A stretch of 64,000 nucleotides of DNA from Sycobia sp. Sy_11 (lineage: Eukaryota > Arthropoda > Insecta > Hymenoptera > Epichrysomallidae). A program made the position numbers and the translations under genes. How positions within the stretch are numbered: the stretch's first letter is position 1; each line of letters opens with the position of its first letter. The notes below the pieces were generated by a model that had not been told where the DNA came from, did not search any database, and worked only from the letters and a program-made list of their open reading frames with translations. Location of the stretch: contig JACCIC010000098.1 in the NCBI GenBank assembly GCA_018907035.1, forward strand, positions 1,752,501 to 1,816,500, read 5' to 3'. Shown here piece by piece: positions 1-13,757 of this stretch.

Positions 1-39
<39 letters not shown>
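1..39. repeat. (AC)n microsatellite at window edge
   Basis: About 19 AC units running into the window edge. Confidence 0.95.
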
Positions 40-40
<1 letters not shown>

Positions 41-258
41 CTAATATACAAAATATTAACGCATTAGTTATCAACGCTCGGGTTACGTCGGATGACTAAA
101 GTAGGAAACATTATTGAAAATCAATGGTATGTAATAACGATCTCTTCGCTTCCTTTCACGCTCATTTATTGCGAAACCGACGAAAAACCACGCTTCGCGC
201 CACGCGGCATTAACATGGCCTCACCGATTTTTTGAAAGTGACATTTTCTTTTCCCATT

Positions 259-261
<3 letters not shown>

Positions 262-313
<52 letters not shown>
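262..313. repeat. (TA)n microsatellite
   Basis: About 26 uninterrupted TA units. Confidence 0.95.
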
Positions 314-316
<3 letters not shown>

Positions 317-1565
317 GCCGGCCGGCCGGCATTTGTAATTCAATTCCGTGAATTATCGCTCGTCCATAGACGCTATTGGTCAGTGCATTAAAAAGGCCGT
401 CTCACGGGCTGATTCAGAATAATTTATACGGGAATTGTTGCAGAGGATGCTAATTAAAAGGGTATTTTCAAAAATGTATTAAAGCGCTTCGTTTCATAAG
501 TTAAATGAAAAATGACAATATTACAATTTAAATTCGAATTTATAGAATGGGCCTTGAGGCAAGCGCATTATATTACATCTCCATTATACATAATGTAATA
601 TATTAGATAAATGGTTAATGAATTTACGCTGTATTAACTACTTAATGGAGCTAAATTTAAATAAGAAAAAATATTTCAACAACTTTAATAGTACTTGAAA
701 TGTTCGACGAATGCGACGACGCGCATCGTGGTGTACATCGGTCCCAGTATTTAATAAGACGAGTGAGCCCGAAATTCTCTGCGACTTTGACTTTATAAGG
801 TGTATGGGAGAAAAAGAAGTTTGCCGGAAGAAAGACGAAGATTAATTTCAATAAACTAAGAAAGAACTGTTAATTGGTAAAAATTCTCACTATAAGTTCT
901 TCGTTATTCGATCGAACATCGAACGTACGTTTCGCTTTTGACCACCTGCTGGGTTCTTTAGTCAGATGAAAGGCGTATAATCTAATTCTAGATTTAATCG
1001 ACTTAATGGGAAAAAGGACTTACCATGGAATGTATTTAAATTAATTTCGAGAAGAAAATATTGCATTTATAACGATGATGTGAAATTTTTTTTTATTAGA
1101 TACATCTGATAAAGTAATACCTGGCAATAGAGTGATTTTTACTTCTAGAATCGTATCATATTATGGACGTTGGATCGATTTTAATTTAGATTATTTTTTT
1201 CTATTATATAGCCTAAATATGAAGAGGGATTACTTTTACATCTAAAGACTTAAAAAAAGAGAGCTTATAGACTAAAACTGGAATGAAAGATTATGCTAGG
1301 TAATTTCTAAGCATAAATCTCTTTGCCTATGCGTCCATAATTATTAAAACCTATTGGAAAGTATTGGGAATTCAAACGATGCATATGTCCTACTAGCTAG
1401 CTAACGTTGAAAAGTATATGAATTTTACCATTCACTTTGTATTTATAAAGTAACTTTACTTTAATAAAAATAATCGAGATTGGACAGGTTGCTGTACATC
1501 GTTGATTAAGATTTGAATCTTCTGCATTTTTTGTAAACAAATAATTGTAAATTTCATCAAAAATC

Positions 1566-1618
<53 letters not shown>

Positions 1619-4600
1619 CCCAAAAGAGGTATCTTTAAAAACGTAATTTATCCAACATTTAAGCTAGTACGTGTACCGGTGAGTTGTGTTTAATGAATTT
1701 TCATGTGATAGATACTATCATTCCCATTGACATATTACTCTTATCTATATTATGGCTGGCATTGCGCTCCTACTACATAACATGATCTATCTACATACAC
1801 CGGTATTTCATCAGTCATGCATGCAAATCTTAGCCGATAAGTTGTACGTAAAATAAACTGACAACCATATCTTAAAAACTTAGACTAATTGATCCGGAAC
1901 TCAGTTTCTTCGGAAGTTTATCCTCCTAAATACAGGGGCTCTGAGCATATTTTGGACAGTTATTTATCAGAAGCAGCTCGTTTGGATGTTTTGATGACTA
2001 TCCTCTATCAGTCTATCGTTTCAGTCTTTTAGTCGTAAACTCAGCGTTTTTATTATGATCTTAAAAAAAAATCCGAATACCAAGTGGCGCCAAACAAAAC
2101 TCATATTTTTTTAGCAATTAAAAAAAAATTCAATTAAAACTAAGTTTTTCGTCTAAATATTTTGTCAGGAATACGTTTTTAATTTTCCATTGTTCTTATA
2201 AATCAACCAAATTTACGTTAGAAAAAAAATCCTACTAAATAATAGACCATCATTTGGCGAAATAGGACGAAAATCGATCCACAATGACGAACGAACAAAG
2301 TCTCTAACTCCAGTTTGACGAATAAAAAAATCTTTTTCACCTCCAATAACTCCAGAAATTTATTAAAAACGCATTGGGTATGCTGCAGAACTGCGGCGAC
2401 GCAAAACAAGCATTCATGGTTCGGTGTTTACAAAATTTGCCGAGCTCACACTGCTACCAAATAACGCAAACTGGACACAAACAAATTACGGTTCTTGAGA
2501 AACTCCACATTGCTAATCTAATAGAATTTTAAATTCGTATTTATAAAAATTCTCATGAAAAACCTTATTTCCTAATTATATTACATAAGCTTGAAAAAAA
2601 ATAATAATCCATTCATAATGCAAGCCCCGTAAAAATTATATATCCATTAAAATTGTCAACCCCGTGCCTATTGCACAACACATAAAGACTTGAAACCTAG
2701 TAAAGAATTATAAAATTCATAATAAATGACGAAAAGAACTTCAGAAATAATGACAAAATAGTACTGGACAATTCCGCTTAATATAATATACAGATTATCA
2801 AAAGCCAATACTAAAAAATTTTATTAATTAAAATTTCATTAAAGCTTCCTTTTACTATAAAATATCTATGCTGCTTTTTTCTTATTTGTTGAATAACAAA
2901 ATAAAGACTAATCGATATAATTTTTCTGATTTAAATCTTCAATTCTATGAAAATTTTTAGTGAGGTCAGAATTTTCGTTATCCTCACACTTTCACCTCGA
3001 AACTGGAGTATTCGAGTATAACTTTATTTCTAAAGTTAAGATCACTTTTTCATTTGGAATTGTAGTGATTCCTTCAATTTTATCATGAACATTATTTTTG
3101 AAGGCAGATTCTTTCGGACAAAATTATTTACCATCGGTTGCAGTTTTCTCATTCGTAATGTGTTTATTTATTGCTACCAACCAGCTTCCTTCGTTGTCAC
3201 GAACTAAACATTAAATATTTAAATTTTCTACTAGCAAATTTATATTAGGTCGTATTGTGGACGAATACGGCGCATTTTTAATATTCACGTGCTGTATTGC
3301 ATCCGTAGTTTCCCATATAGACTGACTGTTTCATACCTCAACTTCTAATTTATATAAATACTATGTAAGCATAAAGTCAGAATTTATGTTAGAATGAGAA
3401 AATATTGCTTTACGTTTCTAAATCATTAATCGAGAATTTCAGCAGAAGAATCGGACATCTGGTGTAAACGTGTATCCACGCGTAGCAGTCAATTCCGAAA
3501 TTTCGTTTAAAATTGCAATGTCGTGGCAAGAGAACTGAAAAAGCCGATTTGGCTAATGGTCCAATCTGGCATGATGGAGCGTCGGGCAAAAAATGGGCAA
3601 AACTAGCATAATACTTAAAAAAAACTTTTATAATATAATCAGTTTTTTCATTTCTCCCAATCGTTTATGGAACTCTCATGATTTTTATTTTGGATGTACT
3701 TTTACCGAAGCATCAAACAAAAATTAAAAAAAAAAAAAAAAAAACCCAAATCTTCGCGACAATTGAAGCTAGCTCAAAATGGACCAAAAAATCTTTGCAC
3801 AAAGTGGCATAGCGATTTCGGTTTTAAATTTCTCATTTAGAAGTGAACGTTTTCGAAAAAGTCGCTCTATGTTAATAATACATCTATACATATGACGATG
3901 AAGTTGCAACGAGCAATTACATGATCATCGGGGAAGTCAATAGAAATGAACAATCGCTCTTAATAATTGATTTTGAGGTTCAAAAGTTAAAAGAAAATTT
4001 TCGAAACGTTTTAAAAAAATAAGCATAAAATGTCTCTGTCAAACGTTACAAACCATATTTACTAGTAAATTTACACAAGATCATCTATAATTTGCTTAAT
4101 TGTGAAACCGTCTTGAGAAACCCGTTCACCTTCTATAAATTTTCACCGATTATAGTTACCATCGCTTTATCATTTTTTTTTTTGCTGCAGAAAATCTGAT
4201 CGAACTCCGTGTAAACAACTCGTAAAGAATGCTTTGCTCAAGTTATATTTTAACTGCTTAGATATAATAACTCCAGTTATATGTCGACTGTATTAGACGG
4301 CGCGTCGTCTAGAAGGAGAAACTGCCTGGCAACACTGTTCAGGATGATTAAGTGCAATTATTTCAACTTGCATCTAATTGCCACGGGCTCAAAAAATATG
4401 ATTATCTATAGTTAAAACATGTATATTTAAATTCGTCTTCCACCCGTATATTACAATAAAGCGTAAAAAATAATTACCGCTTCCGCAACGAAATTTTATT
4501 TTTCGAACAATCACAAAATATGATTTTTCTAATCCATTTTTTCGTAAGTAAATTTCGAATAAAGTTGATACAAGTATATAAATAAAATAGTCTAACTTAA

Positions 4601-5031
4601 CGCTGCATCTTAAAAATAACAATATTATATTTCATCTCAATATCCTGTAATTTTTTTTGTCAAAATAATAATCGATTCTATAAATAATTACACGAGACAT
4701 TTACGCGCAATACAAACTGATTAAGTTTTGAGAATTAAAACATGAACTGTAATGAACTTTTTAGACATTCGATTTATTCTTTATGTGCATATTATTGATT
4801 ATTTTATAAATATATTATCTGTCTCATTTTATGTAAATAAAGGTCTGGATATAATTTTCTGATTCTCGACAGCCTTTTACATAAATTATACATAATTATG
4901 TCGTTCGCTTTGAACGACGTAACTTCAGACTAAGTTATCCGTAATATTTTTTTAATTTAACGGTGAAATATACAGATCGAAATCGTATGCTAAATTTTAG
5001 CAAATTATTAAGAGGGTGTCCAAGTAATCTA
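314..5031. other. AT-rich non-coding stretch
   Basis: Apart from microsatellites I see nothing: frames are short, AT-biased and without motifs. Confidence 0.5.
1572..1614. repeat. (TA)n microsatellite
   Basis: About 21 uninterrupted TA units. Confidence 0.95.
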
Positions 5032-5456
5032 TGACCGTCATAAGTAGACGTAACGTGACACAAGCTTTGACGGTGATTTTCCATGATATAAAAATTTTTA
5101 TCACGAGTTTACTGTCACGACAAACAATCGTAATTTATCTGATAGTTCTGGAAATAATAAAAATTACGACTATTAATTGTAAAATTCAAGACTCGATACA
5201 GTGGACATCGAGGGACACGTGTAGGCAAGGACAGGTGCTCTGATTACAATTTCTGTCCTTGTCTACGCGTGTCTTGATGAACACCGCCTCGAGTCGAATT
5301 TCACAACTTACAGTCGCAATTTTCACTATTTCCAAAACTATTAGATAAGTTAGGCTCGCCAAACAAGCGTTTTTCGCCATTAAAACAGTGAAATTGATAC
5401 GTTCTGAAAAATCCCAGTCAAAATTTATGTCATGCTACGGAGTGTTATGACGGTCA
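5032..5456. mobile_element. Foldback MITE-like element with TGACCGTCAT ends
   Basis: Starts TGACCGTCATAA and ends with the inverse TTATGACGGTCA. The whole element is an imperfect palindrome with arms of about 190 bases meeting at GGCAAGGACAG and CTGTCCTTGTC around a loop of 18 bases. Short frames inside are by-products of the palindrome. A second terminal fragment (GTCATGTTACG, then CATGACGGTCAG) lies at about 12438-12467. Confidence 0.7.
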
Positions 5457-6780
5457 ACTTTTACATCGCCACCTCAAGGTTCTCGTTTGCTTAACTACCT
5501 GATATAAAATTCAATTTAAATTTCATTTATTTCAAATTTAATTTAAAATCAATATAAATTTGAATTTGAAAATATTAATGCGCACATTACCGAACTACAC
5601 ACGCATGTAATACAATCGAAATTTTCCTGACAGTTTTTGTATTATACATGTTTAATAATAATACTTCAAGTAAATAAAACCTAAGAATAATAACAATAAT
5701 TATACAATCAACAATGTAATAATTAAAGTTATTCCAACTCTAAATATAATTACAATTCACTTTTTGTTCGACATTTGTCTTATAATCTTTATATAGATTT
5801 TAATCTTAGATTATATAGATGGTTTCCAAATAAATAAAAAATTCGATTTCGTTGCGTAACTCTGCACAGCAATAGAGACTCGTCTCACAAAATCCGATTA
5901 AACATCGCGATTGAATAAAGAAAAATTGAAAACTAATATATATATATATGTATACATAGGCCAACTGAATCGTTGAATGGCAGCTTTGCTGTACATACAA
6001 TTTCAGATAAGAAATTGTTACGCTCGTAAAAGACTAGTGTATACCTATATAATGTGTTTGTGTTCTACAGAATTCTTGAAATTGGTTTTATTAGAATTGC
6101 ACGCACAATGCCGTCGTATTATTTCTTTTTAATTTCAAATTATAACTAAGGTTTTTTCACTGATTTTTTGTTTTTTTTTTTTAACATATCGAAAATTTTT
6201 TTTGAGTTATAGAGATTATAAAAGCGAATCATTGGTGTAAATTTCGAGGAGAAAAAATTGAAATGAATCATTCTTTCGTTTTTATAAACTAACTATCAAA
6301 TTGAAATACTTTAGCAATCTACACTAATTCTACCAAGTATAATTTTACGCTATAAAAATTGTATTTATCAAATTCATTTTCTTCGAGCAATACATGAAGT
6401 AAATAATCATTTGTCGAAAAAGATAAAGAAAAAAACAGTATACAAACAAGTTTTATTGAAAAACCTATAGATTATAATAATTTTCAGATAATATAGCATA
6501 CTGAATCGCTCGCGATGTTTCTTACCCGCCAAAATTTCTCGAAATTAAAATTTTGCAGATTTTCCAAACACTCCGGGAACACTATGGTCTATATCGTTCG
6601 CGGTAAATTTAAGGAGGAAAAAGAAAAACGCAAAGAGACCGCTTTTAATAAAGAAATTTCAAGGACGCGTCCTTTTACATAGAGACGAGCACGAATTCGT
6701 AAATATGTTTTGATAGTTTTGGGAAATTTACATTACTAATATTATTGATCGACGAGCGTTTGACACCCATAATTCGTAAC
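5457..6780. other. AT-rich non-coding stretch
   Basis: No feature recognised. Confidence 0.5.
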
Positions 6781-6822
6781 GGCTCTCGCGCTCTAATCGA
6801 CAGTTGAATTTTGAAATTCGGT

Positions 6823-6830
6823 TATAAAAG
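6823..6830 (+). promoter_or_regulatory. Candidate TATA box
   Basis: TATAAAAG stands at the edge where AT-rich sequence changes to GC-rich, followed within 25 bases by ACAGTCGG, similar to an arthropod initiator. Spacing is slightly short and no coding exon follows, so the transcript, if any, is unknown. Confidence 0.3.
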
Positions 6831-6839
6831 ACTGACCAG

Positions 6840-6979
6840 AAGAACAGTCGGCTGAGACAGCTCGCCGACAGTCTGGGGCTCGACGTCTTCGTGCAGCCCG
6901 CACCGGTACCGGTGTTGGTCCCATCTCCCTGCTTCCTCGCCGGTCCATCCATCCTCTCCTGGGGGGGGGGGCTTCTCTA

Positions 6980-7020
<41 letters not shown>

Positions 7021-7326
7021 GTCTCCTCTCGCTTTTTTCTTGAATATTATTATTATATCGCGAACTTTCACGTGCGCGCGTGCGCGCTCATGCGTCCGCC
7101 CGTGGATTATGAACTCGCGGGCACGCTCGTTGATAATGAGAATATATCACTCGGTGTACAATATAAATATAAATAGAAGTTATCATTTATAGATAGGGGG
7201 CGAAGAGGAAGCGAGGTGTCAGAGGTCACCGAGCGGGTTCATCATCGCGTGCAAAAATTCGAAACGGCAAAGTAACGCACAGGTATCGGATATTAATAAT
7301 CGGAATAATGACGAAGCCCCGCGCGC

Positions 7327-7367
<41 letters not shown>

Positions 7368-7948
7368 TGAACGGCCCGCGGTCTACGCAATGACTGACTT
7401 GACTGACTGACTGACTGACTGACTGATGCGATGCCGAGTTACGAGTAAAGTTCTGGGGAATCGGCAGTCACACTCGCGCGCAAACACACGCGCGCGCGCG
7501 CGCGCATGCATACATATATGCCGGCGTATGTACCTCTATATATATATGCTCGCGCATATACACGCGCCCGATCGGCTTTCTCTCCTTTATATATATATAT
7601 ATAGGTGCGCTCGTGGGCGGCGCCAGCGACACTCCGATAATGATGATGATGAAAACTAAATATATATATGTAATAATATAAGTTCGGGACCGCCGCCGCC
7701 GCGGGAGAGTGCGCCGGGCGCGAACACCCGATCATGCACCGCGCCCGCGAGCACCCAGAGCGCCGGGATTCTCTCTCCTGTCCCCTTTCTGCCGAACGCG
7801 CGCGCGCGCGTGCGCTTCGCGGGTCGCCGTTGTCCGTCGCGAGCACGATGACGACGATGATGATGATGATAATGATGACGATTCTCTGGCTAGCGTATAT
7901 GTAATGATATGGGGAGGAAGGGGAAAGGCGAACGACCATCGCGGCCGC

Positions 7949-7987
<39 letters not shown>

Positions 7988-8700
7988 TATATGCTACGTT
8001 CTCCACTGCCGATTTGATGAAAACATCTTGTGTGTGTGCATGTGTGTGTGCGCGCGTCTGTGTGTGTGCCTGGGTGTGCGCGCGCGCGTGGCGTGTGTAC
8101 CGCGCGTCGCAACGCAAAGCTTCCGTGACCAGAGAGGGAGAAAGAGAGAGAGCACGTAAATAAGAGCGAAGTATGTATATTAGGGAGGGAGAGATAAGAG
8201 AGCAGAAAGCCATCATCAGGAACGAAGACGATAATTTGTGCGTGCCGGAGGAAGGAGAAACAGAGAGAGTGAGAGTGAGATAACCGACAAACATCACCAA
8301 TGTGTATTCCACGACCGTATAATATGAGGCATTATGTGTGTATGTATATACATGCATGCTCTCGCGAAGATGAGAAATTTCAGGTGCGTTATGCCAAGTT
8401 ACACCAGCGTACACGTATAATATAAAATATGATGATAGGTTGTTTGGTCCGTTGTTGTTCTGTCACTTCAAATATATACAGATAATTATAATTATATTTA
8501 CGCGGCATATATACACTGCACCTCGAAGCACGAATTAGCACGTGTGAGACAGGACGTGTGATTTTTTTTTTTTTTAAAGTCTTTCTATATGTGTACATAA
8601 ATAAAGGCGTTATCGGGACGCTCTCGAACTCGGATGCTATATTTGCGTGCATGCGCGCGGTTTTTTTTTTAACAGTTATTCGTACATAGCGCGCAGGTGT
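6840..8700. other. GC-rich, simple-repeat block of unknown function
   Basis: Unlike the 6 kb before it, this block is rich in CpG, (CT)n at 6985-7012, (CGA)n at 7328-7366, alternating CG/CA tracts, GACTGA repeats near 7390-7425 and (TA)n at 7949-7983. Open frames on both strands are repeat by-products. It could be the promoter and leader of a gene outside the window, or a long UTR. Confidence 0.4.
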
Positions 8701-8859
8701 GTATATATCAGTTAATATTGGTAGGTAAAATGTGTCGAAAAAAATTGGAGGGGTTCGTGTTTATATATATTAATAGTACATTATTAGAACAAGAAAAATG
8801 TAAGCCGTAATGTACGGAAGATGCCACCAATTATGTTATAAAAGCAAACAAATATTATG

Positions 8860-8861
<2 letters not shown>

Positions 8862-8912
<51 letters not shown>
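8862..8912. repeat. (TA)n microsatellite
   Basis: About 25 uninterrupted TA units. Confidence 0.95.
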
Positions 8913-8915
<3 letters not shown>

Positions 8916-9266
8916 CAGAGCGTTATGTTCTGACAGGATTCAGACATTCAGCGATTTACGCCGCGAATCTCGTCGCGATATATCCCGACATTGCTATGTT
9001 CACCCAAGCACCGATGTAAAGCAGACAGAGGCTCCGCAGGAGCTCTCTGGTTTCATATATACAATGCGCACGGGCGCGTATGTGTTTATGTGTATGCGTG
9101 TCCTTTATCATTTTATATAACAAGGCGTATGCAATAAGTACGTGAAAGCATTGTTTTATATTTGCCATATTAATTATAGTCTTATAATTAAAGGGCCTTT
9201 TCTTAGCCTTTTGGAGTTTTGTATTTAATACGCATGATTATAAGTATATACCATTTATTATACCAT

Positions 9267-9465
9267 ATATATATTTAACGTCGCTCTATTTATGCTTCCA
9301 AATACCGATGCTAATCAGCGACGGAGGTCTACGATGTGTTTGTGAACAAAGCTCATGTAAATTATTATAGCGATGCTTGTGTCGAGCGGCCGAGACCGGG
9401 ATTTGAACTCGGATCACCAAGTTACTAGTCCTCCGCTCTAGCAATCGAGCCATCGTAGGCCTCAA
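9267..9465 (-). mobile_element. tRNA-derived SINE with 10-bp target-site duplication
   Basis: On the minus strand the element begins with a tRNA-like head: an A box TGGCTCGATTGCTAGAGC and a B box GAGTTCAAATCCC with tRNA spacing. The D and T stems pair, but acceptor and anticodon stems do not, so it is not a working tRNA gene. A non-tRNA body of about 120 bases and a TA-rich tail follow. ATTATACCAT occurs directly on both sides (9257-9266 and 9466-9475), the mark of a retroposed insertion. Confidence 0.7.
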
Positions 9466-9475
9466 ATTATACCAT

Positions 9476-10783
9476 TTAAATATTTATATGAAAATGCAAA
9501 ATTTATTGTGAAACATTGTCTTATACAGACAAATCACGCAAATTATTGCCCATTGGCCGTTACAATATTTTCCCATCATCTTTCTTTGAGAATATCTCGA
9601 CTGTAGAAGTATCTCTCTTTGGGGCAATTCACAAATCCATTGTCGATTTGAAAAAAGTTCGATTTGCTGACATTATGTTCGTTGTCATCAGTAACCAAAA
9701 CGCCTTTATACGAGAACTGGTCGTATATTAAAAATGAGTAAACAGTGTCAATTCTACAACTTAGAAGTTATCGACGATCCAAAAAAGGGAAGCTGTTTCG
9801 TGAAGAACGCGTTTGAAACGTTTCATAGGTATTACCCGATGAAATAATATTACTCACGATCATTCGGTAGTTACGGAGACCAACAGCTTTTTGATTAAAT
9901 CCAGTCGTCTTGAAGATAGTCGCAGGAAATCTTCCCGGCATTGCAAGCAATTTCTCTATCTTTGATATGAAAAATATGTTACAATACATATTTACAAAAA
10001 AAAAATGGACAGGAATTGTATAGAACGCGATTTTACTTGTAAACGCAAGTAGCAGTCAAATGACCTTCAACTCTTAAAATGCAGGAATTTGAACCTTCAA
10101 ACGGCCGTTTAAAAACGACCAAATTAGTGTCTTGTATCACGTATCAACTATATAGAGTTTGTATCAAAGTTCGTATAGGCTTCTCGGCAGTCAAAAGGAT
10201 AGTGGTATCTGTTTTCAAACATGGAAGATCCAGCTAGGTATTCAAATAACCATTCGCGTACAGATCTGATCGCTGACTTAGTATTAGCTAAGCTAATCGC
10301 TTGATAGCAACAGCCACTGTCGAATTCTGAATATCTGATCGGTTCTACGTCTATTACGTTTAAACGGTTTCAAATTTGAAAAAAATGTTTTTAGTTTTAA
10401 TTACATATTCTATATACGATTTGAAAAGATTAAGAAAATCGGTTTTTTTAATCTGAAAAATATCGAAAGAGTTCTATGACGGGCTACTTAAAACATATAT
10501 ACATGGAGGCTGCCAACCGTGTTCAAACGTTGTGGCAAGGTGCTATAGAAATGTTCAAATTATGGGTTTTTTTATCTCTCTCCCACAAGTTAAGTCCACC
10601 CACAAAGTGCAAGAAAGTAAAGCAGAAGCAAGAAGCAAACAAAACAAGCCAACAAACGAGTAAACTTTCAATCAATCACAGTAATTGTGCCAGAAAAACA
10701 GAAAACCCCCATAAATCGAACCTATAAATCGACCAGTTAACAGATACCCTCCATGTATATATGCTCTAAGACGATATAGAAGC
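9476..10783. other. Non-coding stretch with short inverted repeat
   Basis: No gene recognised. ATATATACATGGAGG near 10495 and its inverse near 10747 bound a segment of about 270 bases that may be a small TIR element lying next to the one at 10784. Confidence 0.4.
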
Positions 10784-11375
10784 TGTGTTCCGCGTATGAC
10801 AAAAATAGTAAGAACAGCTGACCTATATAAATGCTATAGACGAAGTGTGTATAGACACAGTGCTAAACCTAAGTTTTTATCAAATTTTTTTAACAAACAC
10901 ACAGTAAGTATGGATATACAAGATTTACAGATGAAGATGAAAACCATCCAATTCATGAAATTAATGATCATCTTAATTAAAATGAAGAAATGCCAGTGAA
11001 ATGAAGTACAATTTTTTATAGAAAATGTTACAGATATTCAGAAAAAGAATTTTATGAAACTTTACTTAATGTTATACATTTATTTAAAATTTAATCACAG
11101 TATTATCATGTTATAGTATTTTTAAATTTTCAAAACTACATTTTGGAATTTATACAACATTTAAGTAATTCCACTAAGTTAAGGGTTTTATAATTAAGCC
11201 TCTATACAAACTACAAAATATATTATCTAGCTAACTATAATAAATACTTGAAAAAATATAATATAGAACTTCAAATAAAACATAAATATAAATATTAAAT
11301 TTTTTTTCTTACCGTAATCATGATGTACTAACTGTTTTATTGTTGTTTGCTTACGGTTGTCGTATGCGGAACACA
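10784..11375. mobile_element. Non-autonomous TIR element, about 590 bases
   Basis: Ends are inverted repeats of about 25 bases, TGTGTTCCGCGTATGACAA on the left and TGTGTTCCGCATACGACAA inverted on the right. The interior is AT-rich without a transposase; the frame at 10796-10999 is short and unrecognised. I could not identify a convincing target-site duplication. Confidence 0.55.
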
Positions 11376-13694
11376 ACTCGAGTAGTCCATTAGTGGTCTC
11401 AAAACTGTGCCATGACGGATTACAAAGGCCATAGGCCCGTAATGACTGCTTATATTTTCAATAGAAATTGCGCCATTGCAAAATTTGCGTACTACCGAAT
11501 TACTGTTTTACTTTCGGAACATACTCGATTCTATTTTATATTCTTATTCTAAAACTGAACAACAGATCAGATTTCATCTTTCAAGGTTGTGCGATAAAGT
11601 GAAAACCGATAAGAGTTTATGCGAGTTTTCAGCACTCGTTAGTTTTCAAAATGGTTCTCGCAATATCTTTAGGAAAAGGTCCTCGGCTTTAGCTGTTTCA
11701 GCATCGATGACTAGGTTCATCCCTAAAACACAATACTGATAAAATTAAAGCAATCATTTTTTATTCTCATAGAATTACTATGAAATTTCATAAACAGAAA
11801 CAGCGTGAATCTTGGAGGTAATATCATGTAGTCTTTTTCCGATACTATCTCGTGCCTTGATCTTACCTTAGATATGAACACTGCTATTATTTGATTTGGG
11901 TTATCATACAGTTGTTATGCTCGACGCCTCTTTACAAATTAGACGCGAAGAACATCAGGTGGAATGATCCCGTAACCCCTTTCCAAAAGTATATTTTGGA
12001 TGGCTTCTGATTGACATTAGACGACAATATTTCAATGCAGTAATATTATATACAATACTATAAGTATATTAGATAATAATATTGTATATATACAATAATA
12101 TATACAATACTATATAAGTCCACCCGTATGCACCTGCCAGAATTCTTTAACTATCTCTTCTCCACGTGTTCTTCTAGAAATTCTCATAGTGACGTAACAA
12201 ATGAACTCGTGCCTCATTTTTATATGTACGGGAAATGCTGGTAAACGTTCATTTCAGATCCAAGGTTCGCGTTTTTTAATTAAATTAAATTCAAAAGATA
12301 TGATAGATCATCCTGTACATATTTGCACGTGTCTTTCGATGTCCACTACGTCGAATGGTATGTTGCAATTGCAACTCGCTAAATCACCATTTTTACCATT
12401 CAAGTTTAAAAATTATTGAATATTGCCGTCAAAACTTCTGTCATGTTACGTTTTTTTCATGACGGTCAGTGCGCGATCGATATTTATCGCTGCGTTTCGA
12501 TCGGTAGCTGCGTTATGATGGTAGTTGGGAAAAAGTCATTATTTACAGTAAAACCTCCCATATACAGTAGTCGGAACGGTTAATTATGTATACGTTATTA
12601 CATACAAACTGTCATCCAAACCTGCATTATCTTTACAGATCTAATATATTATGTTCACCTGGATAAATCTGAGACCACCGAATGAAAGAGCTCAGAGTAA
12701 TATGCAAGATTTAATATGAAAAAATGGTGCACAAGTCAATACTCTGCGTCTTGCGTCCGAGCAAAATAAATGAATCTTCGTTAATTGGATCCTGGAACCT
12801 TTGTAGTAGTGAACTTGTGGAAATTGTCCAGCCGACAAGAAATGTGGTTAAAGTATAGTTTCATATTCATAATTTTTTTGTAATAGTTGCTATAATTACA
12901 TCAGCGGAAGTAAGGTGAACCGACAAAGCTACAAAATTATAATATTTACGTACACGTCAGACATTACGTAAATATAATGATCCACTAATATAACGACTTA
13001 ATAAATTAAAGTTTTATTTATTGCCTATTTGACTTTTTATTTATTTAAGATTCTCTTTATTCACGCAGTTTCATAGTAACTGATTTCTATATAAGCACGG
13101 TTCTCTAAAAACGAAAAAGAACAGATAGTCTGAATCATAAGACTGGTGGAATGCTCTTTGGATAAAGATTAAAAATATGACTAAACTATATTGCGAATTA
13201 AATAATCGACTTTTTTATCTTAGAAGCGTCAACAACCTCTTTAAATTCAATAATTGACGATGTATGTCTGTATATATAAATCTATTTCCTTTTAATTAAA
13301 TTAACCCTAAAAATTAAATACCATTGGTAATAATGCCATACTAATTAATAGACTCTGCTTGAATAGTTACTCAATGTTCTTTCGAAGAGTAGATTATACA
13401 AGAATGAATTTAAACTAAATGTATGTGCCTGCGCGCGTGCGTGCATGCGTACGTATGTGCGTGAGTGTATATGTGTATCACGTATAAATGAAGACTGAAT
13501 AAGTCAAGTGCATTCCTGATCAGATCAAAATCAAACTGCATATAATATTCAGTGCATATGTAATTATAATAACGAATAATATAACTAAAATTATAAAGTA
13601 ATACGCTATATAAATAAATTTATACAAAATATTTTCAGTTCAAGTTCATTACCCCATGTCTTGATAATTCATCATTATATAAACATTCTATAGC

Positions 13695-13757
<63 letters not shown>

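Noticed and set aside
7426..8414. Several open frames of 70-166 codons on both strands
   Set aside because: They consist of TA, CG, GAT and CA repeat translations and have no splice or start context of real genes.
9376..9462. A tRNA gene on the minus strand
   Set aside because: A and B boxes and D/T arms are present, but the acceptor and anticodon stems do not pair; flanking 10-base duplications point to a SINE.
11476..11739. An 87-codon open frame
   Set aside because: No recognised domain and no supporting context; left unannotated.
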